Positions 48,795-60,659 of a stretch of DNA of 64,000 nt are shown piece after piece. Made by a program: the position numbers and the translations under genes. Location of the stretch: assembly GCA_035772405.1 (NCBI GenBank), contig JAYKKM010000122.1, positions 27,501-91,500 of the forward strand. The letters are read 5' to 3'. The notes beneath the pieces were generated by a model. The model was not told where the DNA came from. It ran no database searches and saw nothing but the letters and a program-made list of their open reading frames with translations. This DNA is from Chrysogorgia sp. JL179-B06 (Eukaryota; Cnidaria; Anthozoa; Scleralcyonacea; Chrysogorgiidae). Each line of letters begins with the position of its first letter. Position 1 is the stretch's first letter.

Positions 48795-51479
48795 CTAAGT
48801 ATACTTTGTCTCAGAACTACACTTGTTAATAAAAGTATTTTCAAATCTCTTTGTTTTAAAAACAGGAAGATCAAAATTTCTCTGCTTTCTTAATCCGTAT
48901 CTCGATTGAGTGCATAGTTTTGGCAGCAGACTAAATTTTACTGGAGGGTTTTTTGAGAACTGATTGAAAAAGTTTCTTTGTAAGACGCTCGTGATGGTCC
49001 TTAATGGAAGGAACTTCAGCAATACTTAAAGCATCAGCGTAGGAAACACCAGGAAAAATGCTCGAGAGAGCTCTCTTTTGAACTCTCTCAAGATCTACTT
49101 GTAGGTACTTAGGTAACGCGTGATGAAAAACGGGGCATGCGTAATCCAAAGTTGATCTAATACACGCACAGTAATAGGCTATGAGGTATTCTGACGGAAC
49201 TTGTGCTCGTTTAAGTTGAACAAGGAAGTACATTTTTCGAAAAGCTTTATTTACAAGATCCTCTATGTGATCGTTCCAAGTTAGGTTGGCATTAATTTTA
49301 ACTCCAAGGAGTTTTGTACTCTGAACTGGTTCGATTAGATCTCCGTCTATACTTATCTTAGGGAAATGTGGACGTTGCTTACTGAAACTGATAATGAGTT
49401 CCTTTGTCTTTTCGCAATTTAACTGGAAAATATTTTTCTGTGACCAATCGAGCATTCTATCCACTGCTAACTGAGCTTTAGATTGCTGACCTTTCTGTAT
49501 GGTTTCAGAAACCGTTGTGTCGTCAACGTATATCCACATGTTGAAAATATTAGGCACTGACAAATCGTTTATCATCAGGAGGAAAAGCCACGGACCCAAT
49601 TTGGTGCCCTGGGGTACTCCAGAAGGAACTTTACCCCACTCCGACAGACAGTCTTTACCAAGTTTGACCCTCTGATATCGATCGGATAGGAAGTCAATTA
49701 TCCAATTGGTAATACTATTGGGGACATTGACCTGTTTTAATTTTGCCACTAAGGTACTATGATGTATAAGGTCAAAAGCCTTGCGGTAGTCGAAAAGAAA
49801 AACCCGTACTGCCGCTCCGTTACCATCTGTAGCCCCGAGCCATTTGTGCACCATACTAATGAGAGCCATTACGGTGGAAGAGCCAGATATAGTGCCAAAC
49901 TGATTGTGATTGACCATTTTCTCCAATGCCGGTTTGATGTAATCAAGAACTACAAATTCCTCAGCTATTTTGGAGAGTACAGGGGTGAGAGAAATGGGCC
50001 GGAGCTCTTTCTTTGGGTCTGAAACTTTCTTTACCTTTGGAAGAGGGGTTATATCAGCAATCTTCCACGCGGAGGGTAACTTTTGTTCCCTGTATGAACT
50101 ATTTACGATGTCTCGTACTGGTTCAACAACACCCAGTTGCACATACCGTCCGGACCGTGGGCTTTATGTTTGTTTAGGGATATTAAGTTGTTATACACCC
50201 TGTATGATGGTATTTCAAGAAACTCTGGGATTTCTTCCAAAGGCAAGTAGAGAGTTGAAGAAACACCATCAATGGGTTCGTAGGATTGTAACGGTTCGAG
50301 TAAAGCGTCATTGATGGCATTCGCGATCTCAAGGGGGGACATGTCAGTGTACTGAGGTACATTGAGGGAAGCAAACAGAGTTGAGTTTTTCTTCTTGGAC
50401 CCACTGAGCTTACTTATTTCTTTCCACCACTGGCGTGGATTTACTCCTTTAAGATCCTGCACCTTGGAAGCGTAATACTTTGCTTTACAACGTTTCCTTT
50501 CTTTATTGACGGTCCTTCGGTAAAATTTATAGGCCACACCGTGTTTGTTGGAATGAAAGGCGTCCTGGCGCTTACGTATTAAATCTTTCAGTTTTACAGA
50601 CATCCAGGGAGCATCTTTAGGGTAGACCTTGATTGACTTTTCGGGCATGATGTTACTCATGCCGATTTCTACGAACTCATTAAAAATTTGGAGTTTTCCC
50701 TCACAGGTGGTTTGGTCGGTGACGCATAACCAGTCGATGTTACTGAAATATCGGCCGAGACTCGACTTCTTGCTATCTCTAATATCCCTGATGGTGATGG
50801 ATTTCCTGCTATGTTGATTAGGTACTCTTTCCCTGTTTTTTTTTATGATTGTACTATGATCTGATAAACCAAAGGGAGGAAAACTTTCTGGTGTTGAGAA
50901 ATGTTCTTCCATATTTGTTAAGAACAAGTCGAGCGTAGCTTGTCCTCTTGTAGGAAATTTTACAAGCTGTTTTAACTTAAAATGATTTTAAAAAAGGCTA
51001 GTGTTCAGACGTTTGAAATCACCAGTGAGGATTATTCCACAATTGGGGAACATGGATTCTGCTGTTGATAAACTATCAAACAAATGGTTGATTAAATTAT
51101 CGCTATTTGATTCGGCTGGACTGGACCGACCCGGGTAATAGACGACGGCCAAAAGTACGCATGAAAAACCACGAGGAGATCTTGAAAGGTTTAGTTTGAG
51201 CCAAACTATTTCGTGGTCTTCACAACATTGTAAATTCACAGGAAGTTCGTACTTAATGTGTTCCTTTATATATACACAAACGCCTCCGTGAGCGTGGGAA
51301 GAGCGGTCTTTCCGCTCAATGTTGTAGCCCTCGATGTTTACCACCGTGTCATTTATGTGATCTTTAAGCCAGGTCTCAGCTATGCAACCGATTTGGACGT
51401 CTTGCCGTAGAAGTAGTTCTTGAACTTCGCTCAGTTTAGGAACCAGGGACATGGTGTTCGCAAGCATTATGCTAGGCAC
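48795..51479 (-). pseudogene. CR1/L2-like non-LTR retrotransposon ORF2 (APE endonuclease + RT), frameshifted
   Basis: The minus strand reads in order: APE-type endonuclease (IGCIAETWLKD, ILTGDFK) at 51479-50988; a linker with FPPFGLSDHSTI to KAHGPDG at 50927-50103; reverse transcriptase at 50142-48931 (ITPLPKV, FLFDYRKAFDLIHH, GVPQGTKLGPWLF, WIYVDDTT, LLGVKINANLTW); and the terminal basic region (YGLRKQRNF) at 49022-48795. The parts are in different frames. At least three shifts are present: near 50995 in a T-run, near 50120, and near 48945. The RT catalytic box (YVDD) is intact. ORF1 was not recognised upstream. A dead but not very old copy. Confidence 0.82.
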
Positions 51480-51899
51480 ATAATGGTTGATAGATTCATT
51501 TTGAAAAAACCTTTTCGCTGTAGGAATAGTAATTAGATTTTTAAAATTTGCTCCTCGCGTTTTGTTCGAATTTGCATATAGATGTCGTGGCGAATTAATT
51601 ACAGAAATGTTAAACTTTTTCTTCGCTTCTTCTGCTCTTGTTTTAAAACCAGCTCTTCAGCCTCTATAGCGGCGACCCCGAAAGACTGTAGTGTGAGGAG
51701 AAATGAAATAAGCTCTAGGAGATTCCATAACCGTGTCAAACAGGACGAACAGATAAACTTCTTCACTTGGCGAGCCAAGAGACGGTTGAGTGGTTTCAAG
51801 TAGAATGAGGTTAAAAACTCCAAAATATATCCCAAAATACAGCACCAACGGTTGAAAGGGTCTCATCACGATTGCAAATCCATAAGTCTTCTTTATCAA

Positions 51900-53135
51900 T
51901 GTTAGAGCAAAGCGAAAGTTCGAGATTTAAAGGTATAAAGTAGAAAAAGCTATGGAACTAAACACAAACACATGCAGCCGTGACCGGCGCTTATAGCAAA
52001 AGGAAAATTAACTAGTTAATATTTGTTACTGTTCTTACATTTTCTTAATTGTCTATTAAGCAAAAACTTGAGCAAAAAAGTGCCAACAGTTTGCCTGTTA
52101 TGCATTTTAAAACATTTTTCCATACCGTTTATAATCTCTGGCACTCAAAACCCGGCCTTTGGAAGTAAGTTGTAAAATCCCAGGGCATATAAACAGATTC
52201 TACGGCATATATATCTTCTTCTGTTCAGGTTTATGAACATTATATACCGCATCTTCAAAAAAATCTGAACACATTTGCTTATACTTTTTAAAGTATCGGG
52301 ACCCTGCTCCTTTATCAAAATGACACATTAGTTACAAAAGTGAAGCCCTATTTATAACAGATTACTAGATAATGATATTCAAATAAAGTCTCTCAGGTTC
52401 AGTTCCATGGAAATAAAGCTGTTTTAAATTAATTTATATGTGCATTATGATCTATTTTGTCATTGTGAATGACAATACCTGACCTGGTTTCCAAAATTGT
52501 GAAAACCAAGTTACAGAAGATGTGAGCTAGAATGCGCAGTGTTTCAATTCTATTTCACAATCATCCTCCGAGAAACATGAAGAGAAAATTATGAATATCA
52601 ATGATGCATGTTCACCAATATAATTATTATATATATAATTTTAATATTTAAAATTTTCATAGAGATTGGGTATTTATATTCAGGAATTCATTAGAAACCG
52701 GCAAACTCTGGTCGGCTACTTTTCAAATCATCACCACCTACTGTACTTTTAGAATTTCATATTATGAAGTTCATATTATAATGTTGACTTGATGAGTTTA
52801 CCTATCTACAATACTTCTTCAAGTGAGCCTGCTACTTTTAAAATTAACCAAACCCCTACAGTATGTACAGTACTGGGAATTTAATTTTCTATGTGAATGG
52901 AATCTACTAGTACATGTTGCTGAGACTTATACATGCACAGTAAATCAAATATCATGTTTTAGAGGTGTAATCCATCAGAATTTCTACAAAGTGACTTATT
53001 AACCTGCAATGCATTATGAATTGAGTATAGGACTTTACATATATACATGCATTATAATTGGAATCTACTAAATACAATACAATATAAGTCAATAATTTGT
53101 TCCAGGTCAAGGGGAATGTCTCTATGAGCATGCAT
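51900..53135. other. Non-coding stretch
   Basis: AT-rich with no supported gene or repeat boundary. Confidence 0.4.
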
Positions 53136-53889
53136 TTACATATACAATATTACATATACACATTTACATTTTGATAAAAAGATAGGTGGTGGGACCTGCA
53201 CCGGTGTTAAATATGGTAATAAGTAGGATGTTTTGACAATCGACTGGAGTAAATTCAGATACGGCATGGGGCTCTGAGTTGGATGACGTGTTTTACAATT
53301 TAAAACGGGTGACGTAAATTTGACACTTAAAAACGGGTGTTCCCATTTCGATACGAAATACACGTATGTGGCGTGTACCAACAGTAGGAGTAGATAGCGA
53401 TTGTGAATAGTGTGATATTTTGTGTAATATATGGGTGGGTAATGAGACCTACATCGGTGTTGAATTTTGTAAATAGTGGGCAAACAGTACATTTGAGCAT
53501 ATTAACGGATATCAAAATAATTATATTATGTGGATAACACTGATGATTGACATGAACAATGTGTAGGTGAAAATGGAGTCGAAGGGCGGTGGTGTGTTTG
53601 CGATGTCCTTTCGACCTAACAGTCTTCTTCAGGAGGGATTTTTTGAAGGGTTTGGGTGTGAGTGCAAATTGTTGTAAGCATTGGTTGTGACGATTGATAG
53701 TGATTGTGAGCGATTTAGAAAATAATGGTGATGTGGATATACATTCAATAATGGTGGATACAGACGATAATAGTGAAGCCAAGACGGAATATATTTGTGC
53801 TTACCGAATGTGGTGTTATTACGTGATAAACCAACTCTCTTGGCCATTTTGACTTTCTTTGTAAAAAATGTTTTAAAAACTTGTTGCAC
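53136..53889 (-). other. Possible degenerate coding region with duplicated motif
   Basis: Overlapping minus-strand frames contain two related phrases, FNTDVGLITHP (near 53450) and FNTGAGPTTYL (near 53200), each followed by similar sequence. CTVCPLFTKFNTD hints at a zinc-finger repeat protein relic. Not assignable. Confidence 0.25.
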
Positions 53890-54529
53890 CCTGTGAACTC
53901 AGTGAGCGAATAGGCTGACCCTGGTTATGAGATCATGATGTGTGACGTGTGACGTGTGAGAAGGTGTTGGTTTCTTATTTATCTCAGATAAATTGCAAGA
54001 TTGATCAACATGTGTTATTAATCATTGTTTCAAAGCGGGTGAGCGCAGCGTATGTGTGAACATGGTGTGAGAAAGTGCGATATGTGTATGGTACTGATTA
54101 TATTTAGTCTAAACGACAATTGAAATGAATGAGCGTAGAATGAGTGTAGCATATCTTATCAAATGTTGTGTTGTAGCTTGACATACCAACCCGTTGAGCC
54201 ATTAGATACTTCCGGCATCTGTTTCTCTTACGATTGTCTTATGAAAGGCGTGATGATATTAGGTGAATGTTTTTTGTCCTATGGTTTTGTTCGACGTGGT
54301 GAACACATGAGTATGAGTGTATATTGTATAATGATTGTGTGTGGGAATAGAGTGAGGTGTTTGTTTGGTTGAATACTGAAATGGTTGGTTAATTGTGTGT
54401 GATGAACAGTGATATGTATGTGTATGTGTTGTATGTGTTGTGTATGTGTTAATAATATGGAACAGATTAGCCGGTCTGTCACCAAGTCAAGAAGCGCGCG
54501 CTTCATGACGGAAGTTAAAAAAATAAATA
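53890..54529. other. Non-coding, TGTG-rich stretch
   Basis: Contains TGTATGTGT-type repeats around 54412-54450. A ~50-bp segment at 54460-54512 (GTCAAGAAGCGCGCGCT-like) is related to 58530-58580. Confidence 0.4.
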
Positions 54530-55870
54530 AACTAGAAATACGTATACGCAACAACCCCTCGCCCGCTTGCTGTTTGAAATTTTATAGCGTATAGTTGCTT
54601 ACAGGATACTTCTTTTACTTGAATTAGATAATAGCCTATTCATTTGTCAGACTGAATAAATAATTTCCAGTGGAAATCATTGTATTGAAATCATTGTATT
54701 GTCTGAATTTAATTGTTTCATAGAACATCAAACTAAATACATGAAGCCAAATCTGTTTTAATTTTTGGGTGCAGCTGCAGAATAGTGGGCAAGTCTACTG
54801 CTGTTTCTGCCATCAATAACTAAGAAAGAAACTACTTTTTTCACACTGTTGATGATTCATGAAACAGACATCAAAGGCTGCTGAAATTTGAATGAAGAAT
54901 GTGCATATCTATCATACAATGGCTGTGCCCTTTAAAAAAATCAAATAGGTGGTACATATAGTGCAAATCTATAGGGTCCATTCAAATTGGATACACAATT
55001 TGGACTACTGTGATGTCGAGCTGGCATGGATGTGGATATAACTTAATATTTGATGCTCTTGAGAGGTCTCAATGCAGGGCATGGAAACTGATCATATATT
55101 CCTAACTCAGGACTCGAAACTGATCAGTTAATAGAAATCCTAGGATTGGCACCTTTTGTAATTAGAAGAAAGATACATTGTGTAATGCTAGTTGAGAAAT
55201 TATGTGAAGGCATTTTAACATCATATCTAAAGAACTATTTTCCATATCTCAATGAGTCTGTTCATCATACATGTTGTAGCACCATTATCAATTGCCTTAA
55301 TTGACAATATGTGCAGGATATATAAGTTTTGAGTTAAAATGAGTTTTTGTAACATATTGTACTGTACATATATGAATATGTGTTTATATTTGTAATAACT
55401 TTAGTTTATTAGGAAACAATTAAGACCACCATATATTGATAACCAAGTGTTAGCTGAAGGGGCAATCCTGTATAAATATTAGATATTGTATTATTATTGT
55501 TAATAATAATAATAATTATAATAATAATAATAACAATAATGCCTAGTTAATGCAGATTGCAGATACCATATTTTGATGGTTATTAATACAAAAGCCATGT
55601 AACAAAGCACATGGCATTGTACTTGTAGTTATAGTATCTAAATTATATATCACCATGCATGCACAGATATAACAACCTATATTCAGGATGACATGTCAAT
55701 TTGATACTTGTTGACAATGATCTAGCTGACACAGCACTTACAATTTCTGCTGACATATTTAGTGGCAACATACCCAATGTCAACATAATCCTATCTAAGC
55801 TGTATTTTACATTTAACAAGCCTTAAGACCAGCATTGTCCAAGCTAATATTAACAAACACAATAAGTTGT
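54530..55870. repeat. Diverged copy of the 47.3-kb fold-back family
   Basis: Shares AACTAGAAATACGT..ACCCCTCGCCCGC with 47345-47380 and, near 55590-55740, the right-arm phrases of the 48.1-48.4-kb region. Boundaries approximate. Confidence 0.45.
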
Positions 55871-56036
55871 GGTGCAGTAGGCCATCTACTATAGTCCTAA
55901 CATGCTCCGTCATGGATGGGGTAAACAAAGATTATTTCTGGAATACATACCAGTATACAATACATGGACGTCAATTAAGCTATTAACTATGATTAAGCTC
56001 ATATCCTCAGAAAAACTATACCCGGGTGAAAAAAGT

Positions 56037-56092
56037 ATAACCTTCTGATTGCTAGTGACTGCCTCTAACCATTGAGGCATCAAGAGTCAGAT
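56037..56092 (-). repeat. tRNA-like SINE fragment
   Basis: The complement reads TGCCTCAATGGTTAGAGGCA (A-box-like) and AATCAGAAGGTTATAC. It is related to the 4455-4548 sequence. Confidence 0.4.
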
Positions 56093-56141
56093 GGAGAGAG
56101 AAGGATACAATGATGTACTGATTTGAATGATATATAATTAT

Positions 56142-56527
56142 CAGGGCCGGATATAGATATGTGGAGGCCCTGGGCAGCCTTCAGTAGTGGAGGCCCCCCT
56201 CAAATTTGGAATACTAAAATGATGACAAAACATATTTACAGTCACCCATAAAGTATATTTTTCAAGTACTAATTAATCTGAATAAAAATGTACATGTATA
56301 AACATAATGATCAATCTACATAAGAATCTGGTTCCTATGTTTCAAGTGTAAAGAATCTGAATAAGCTAACAGTAGATCTATAAACTGTATTATTACTACC
56401 ATTCATGGTAGGCACTCACAAATACATTTTTCCTTACAATTTTTTCCTATGAAAAATGTGGAAGCCCCCTGGTTGCGGAGGCTCTTGGGCAACTGCTCAG
56501 TCTTGCCCATAGGTAAATCCGGCCCTG
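56142..56527. mobile_element. hAT-type MITE, 386 bp, perfect 8-bp TSD
   Basis: TIRs CAGGGCCGGATATAG and GTAAATCCGGCCCTG are bounded by ATAATTAT on both sides (56134-56141 and 56528-56535). Typical hAT ends and target length; no coding capacity. Confidence 0.9.
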
Positions 56528-56540
56528 ATAATTATACTGC

Positions 56541-56570
56541 CTATAATAATAATAATAATAATAATAATAA
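56541..56570. repeat. (AAT)n microsatellite
   Basis: About nine AAT units. Confidence 0.9.
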
Positions 56571-56790
56571 AGACGTATTAGGAGCATTATACAATAGTCT
56601 CAATGCTCTTACAACAATATATTTATTCTTAAAGTTACTCTTAAAACCAACCACAGTTTCACTATAAGATAAAGCCTACTACACATATTAACACTATGAA
56701 CAATAACTATTAATTTAAAAAAAGAAAAGTCTTAACTGCAGACTTAAAATTACTTAACATTTCAAAGCTTCTAATTTCCTATTCGGCAAT

Positions 56791-56936
56791 CAGTAGCGAT
56801 GCTGGCCATAGCAACTGGTCATGCTATGCAAACTTTGAAACGATTTACGTATTTAGATCTTTAGAAATTTTCAAAATATGCAGATGTTTATAAATTAGCA
56901 TAGCATGACCAGTTGCTATGGCCAGCTTCGCCACTG
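56791..56936. mobile_element. hAT-type fold-back MITE, 146 bp
   Basis: ~38-bp arms starting CAGTAGCGATGCTGGCCATA, inverted at the right end (TATGGCCAGCTTCGCCACTG). Flanks are TCGGCAAT and GCGGCAAT, an 8-bp duplication with one change. Confidence 0.82.
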
Positions 56937-57027
56937 GCGGCAATCACTATATATCAGTAATGCACATAAGGTATATACATATTTCAATTGAATCAGTACA
57001 TCATTGTTACCTTCACTCTGCATCTGA

Positions 57028-57090
57028 GTCTTTGGGTAGCTCAATGGTTAGAGGTTCAATTCAGGTTCAATTCCTGTCTGGGACTATGAA
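57028..57090 (+). repeat. tRNA-like fragment with A and B boxes
   Basis: GGTAGCTCAATGGTTAGAG followed by AGGTTCAATTCCTGTC with too short a spacing for a tRNA. SINE remnant. Confidence 0.45.
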
Positions 57091-57660
57091 TAATTTTTCT
57101 GAGAATATGAGCTTGCATATAACAATCATCCATGTATCGTCTGTCTCATACTCCGAGCTCTTCCTTATTCACTGCAGCAGTGTATATATTAACACTGACA
57201 AGTATAGTACAGTACTGTAATGCTTGTTTATGCTACACAATTGTAGGCCAGGCCAAGGTTGTATAAACCCCAGTATAGTCTGCATGTTTTTGCACCCTAC
57301 TAAACTACCAGTACTGTATGGGCTAATTCAAATTTTTAAATTGTTCCATGATAGGTACAGTACAAACTTTAAACTTGCACTACGATTGTGATTTTTCGTT
57401 GGCTTTCCAATGATATATAGCATAAATCTTTCTGTTAAGTATTTCAAAATGTGTATATTATGTACAAAAATTTATAACATGACTAACATGTACACTGTAC
57501 AGTATATGGTTGTTTTATTAGTACGATAAAAATGTTGTTCTGCGTACTGTGTAGGCACTAGGTAGTGTTAGAAATACATGTAAGAAATCGTGTGTGAAGG
57601 GACTATTCAATTTCGAGCGAAAGCCCTTGAAAGGTCTGATTGTTTTGTTTTTAGTCGCCA
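57091..57660. other. Non-coding stretch
   Basis: No gene or repeat boundary supported. Confidence 0.4.
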
Positions 57661-57679
57661 TGACGCCATGCCAAAAGTG

Positions 57680-58090
57680 AAATGTTCCGACCACGATATA
57701 TTTTGAAGTTCTTACTCTAAGAACTCATTCTACATATCTAATGAAAGTTTTATTAACAGCCTCTGACATACCTACAAAAAAATTTTTGTAACTGAAGCTA
57801 ACAGCTTGAAAAAACCGACGACGCTTGGATTGGATTGACACTACTCAGAGTAAATATTTTAGATATTCAGACGACGATATCTTTTGAACTACTAACTCTA
57901 GAAAATCATGCTATACATCAAATAAAAGCCTGAATAACATACTCGGACATGTTTGCAAAACTATCTTTGTAACTGATTAACAGGTTTAAAAAATCGAAAA
58001 CGGGTTTACCTTTAGTTTGACGCCACGTATAAAACTTGATTTACGAACTTGACATCTTCCGACAACGATATATTGCATTTTCACTGCCTT
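57680..58090. repeat. Diverged ~180-bp tandem repeat
   Basis: The phrase order GAC(C)ACGATATATTTTGAA, ACTCTAAGAACTCAT, TTTGTAACTGA, CTTGAAAAAACCGA recurs about 180 bp later in diverged form, with a third partial start at 58060. Confidence 0.55.
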
Positions 58091-58264
58091 TTCACGATCT
58101 TTTTGAACACAAATCTTCATTCACCGTATATTAACCCGACAAGACTCGTACTTTTCTTTTACGGTTTTTAAATATTAATTCAAATGCAGATATTTACCAT
58201 AAATTATCTAGTTACCAGGGCCAAATTTTCCGATGCCGAGCATGATCGACGACGTTGATCCTGA

Positions 58265-58410
58265 ATATATATATATATATAGGCTACAAGGAAACTGAAA
58301 GTGACTATACATTACGCCTGGAATCCCGTGATGAAGTACTAAACGCCGGTCGATATTAGCACCCTCGCCCTCAGGCCTTCGGCCTTCGGCCGGCGCTTCG
58401 CGCCGGCGAG
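58265..58410. repeat. TA run and GC-rich hairpin
   Basis: A short (TA)n is followed at 58375-58402 by GGCCTTCGGCC and GGCGCTTCGCGCC hairpins, in marked contrast to the AT-rich surroundings. Confidence 0.5.
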
Positions 58411-59555
58411 GGGATAAAATAGTAGTTTAAATATTGAAAGGACTTGTTGCATATCATTGTACGCAGAATTGTATAGAGAATCGAATGGTGTGTTTAGATT
58501 TATCAGCTACCGAGCAGAAAATAATACGGAACGGATTAACCGGTTTGTCCCCGACAGTCAAGAAGCGCGCGCTAAGTGAGATTATCAGAGCGCTTAAAAT
58601 GTTCTTTTCTGGTGTTCAATGTAGTTAATTGAAGTTTATTCTGAATGTGAATGTTTTAATAGTTTATATTATGTATTGCTTATTTGGAAATATACTTGGT
58701 CTGAACGAGTTTTAAAAGGCGCAGGAGAGTGGTGTTGAATTGGCAGCTAAGTGAATTGGCAGCGAATTGGCAGCTGGCGAATACGGGGTTCCCCATCATC
58801 ACATCATGTATCAGCTACACAGAGATTATTAAGGCGCTGGTTCATGTAATGTATATATACAAAGCTTTACTAAACTGACCTTGTATTAGCGAGGAAGAAC
58901 GTACTTGATTTTGAAAGTTGTTGAAGACCTTGGTTTGGCAATGGAATGGACGACTGCAGTCTGCAGAGGCTAATCGTACGAAAATATGCCAATATGGCTG
59001 CAAATCCCGCCATCGTCAATAACGATTTCACTTCGCGTGAGCCAAAGTGAAAACCCACTCAAAAATTATAAATAGGACCGGCGCTTCGTAGTTCGTGAGT
59101 ACTTTGCGTTAATTGATTCACGAACGATAGCCAATCAGAGACGATTTTGAGTAGTTTCCGTGGGTTTTCCACGCGAGCTGAGTAGTTTCCGTGGAGTTTT
59201 TCACACGAACTGCTGGGTATTATCGCCGGGAGCGATCGAAATCCGTAGCGCCACTCGAATAATAGCTTTGAAAGAAGGAATCCGAAAAGTATTAAAGTAC
59301 TAGATAACAAAACTATAGCCTACTATTAAAAATATTTTTATTTAAGAGTATTTTTATCTTTCGTTCATCAACATCTAGTCTGCGAAAGCAGACTCTGTCC
59401 TCACCCCTCCCCCCCCCCCCCCCCTGGCGGTTGAGAAGAGAGTCTGCGACCAGATAATGATAATTGATAATGCCGTACAGTGACGTGGCTCACCGATGAA
59501 ATATGATCGGTGGTTTATAATTGCGTCATTGAAATAGGAACCCTAAAAGCGAATT
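58411..59555. other. Mostly non-coding; poly-C tract
   Basis: Contains a 64-codon ORF at 58434 related to 54460-54512, duplicated GAGTAGTTTCCGTGG phrases (59142, 59183) and a C-run at 59407-59424. No gene call is supported. Confidence 0.35.
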
Positions 59556-59566
59556 TCTTGGTAAAC

Positions 59567-60358
59567 ATGGCGGATTACGATGTATTTTTACATGCAGTCG
59601 AGTGTACGAAAGGAGGTTTTGGTGTAGAAACCATGAAACAAGAACAGTTGGAAGCTTTATTTAACTTCATCTGCAAGAAAGATGTGTTTGTAAGCCTTCC
59701 AACTGGCTTCGGGAAGTCGTTAATTTACCAACTCGCTGCTTCGGTCATCAAACAACTGGGCATCTGTTCCAGTCCAATTATTCTTGTCATCAGCCCTTTA
59801 GTTGCTCTAATGCAAGAACAGGTTCGATATTTAAATGCCATTGGAGTTAGTGCCATTTGTTTATCTCAAGCGGACACATTGGATCCAAAACTTCAGTCCG
59901 GTGACTACACGTTCGTTTACTCATCTCCAGAATCGCTATTGAGTGATAATTTAAGGCGAGAATTGTTTGGTTCGCCAGCATACAAAGATCGTGTAAATGG
60001 TGTCGTCGTAGATGAAGCACACTGTATAAGCCACTGGTAAGAGTATTATTTGTTAAATATTTGTTGATTCTTAATATACATTGATGATTAATTTGTTGAC
60101 GCGGTTGTCTGTGTGATTTAGGGGTTCTGGTGGACAGCGAAATCGAAAAGCATTTCGGAAGTGGTATTCCTATGTTCAAGAAATTCGCTCGCTTGTGTCT
60201 ACTAATACACCAGTAATGGCACTTACATCAACCGCTGTTAAACAGACCAAATATGTGATAGTAAAGTCGTTGGCAATGAAAGATCCTGTTACAATCACTG
60301 CTTCCCCAAACAAGAATAACGTCACTTACTACACTGTTAATTTCAAGGAGTTATTTTA
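59567..60358 (+). pseudogene. RecQ-like DNA helicase, 5' part, interrupted by a MITE
   Basis: Exon 1 is 59567-60036 (ATG in AAACATGG). The intron is 85 nt (60037-60121, GTAAGA...TTTAG) and exon 2 starts at 60122 with the frame kept. Encoded motifs: helicase motif I LPTGFGKSLIYQL, ISPLVALMQEQV (Ia), VYSSPESLL, motif II DEAHCISHW and motif III ALTSTAV, then ASPNKNNVTYY. This is the first RecA-like lobe of a RecQ-family helicase of the kind that is multicopy in some invertebrates. The frame runs into a MITE at 60332 and stops at about 60358. No second helicase lobe is seen downstream, so the copy is truncated. Confidence 0.78.
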
Positions 60359-60652
60359 ACTCCAGCAAGGGAGTTAAAATAACTCCCATTGGTGGAGTAA
60401 AAATTTCGGAGTTAATTTTACTCCTATTTTGGAGTTAATTTAACTCCAACTGATGGCATAATTTTCATTCTACTCCACGTGGAGTTATTTTAACTCCACT
60501 ACGAGAGTCAAAATTACTCTTATTTTGGAGTTAAATTAGTGGAGTTATAACTACTCCTGTTATTTTACTCCACTTCTATCACAGGAGTGATTTTAACTCC
60601 AGGTGGAGTAAAAATTGAATTCCAGATATGGTGTTAAAATTTAATTCCAGTG
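60332..60652. mobile_element. CACTG-ended MITE, 321 bp, GGAGTTAA/TTAACTCC motifs
   Basis: Flanked by TA on both sides (60330-60331, 60653-60654) and starting CACTGTTAATTTCAAGGAG and ending TTTAATTCCAGTG. The interior is packed with GGAGTTA...TAACTCC self-complementary motifs, the same architecture as 1875 and 6562. It lies in the RecQ-like exon. Confidence 0.75.
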
Positions 60653-60659
60653 TAAATTC

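Noticed and set aside
49970..50314. 114-codon plus-strand ORF
   Set aside because: Antisense to the retrotransposon ORF2.
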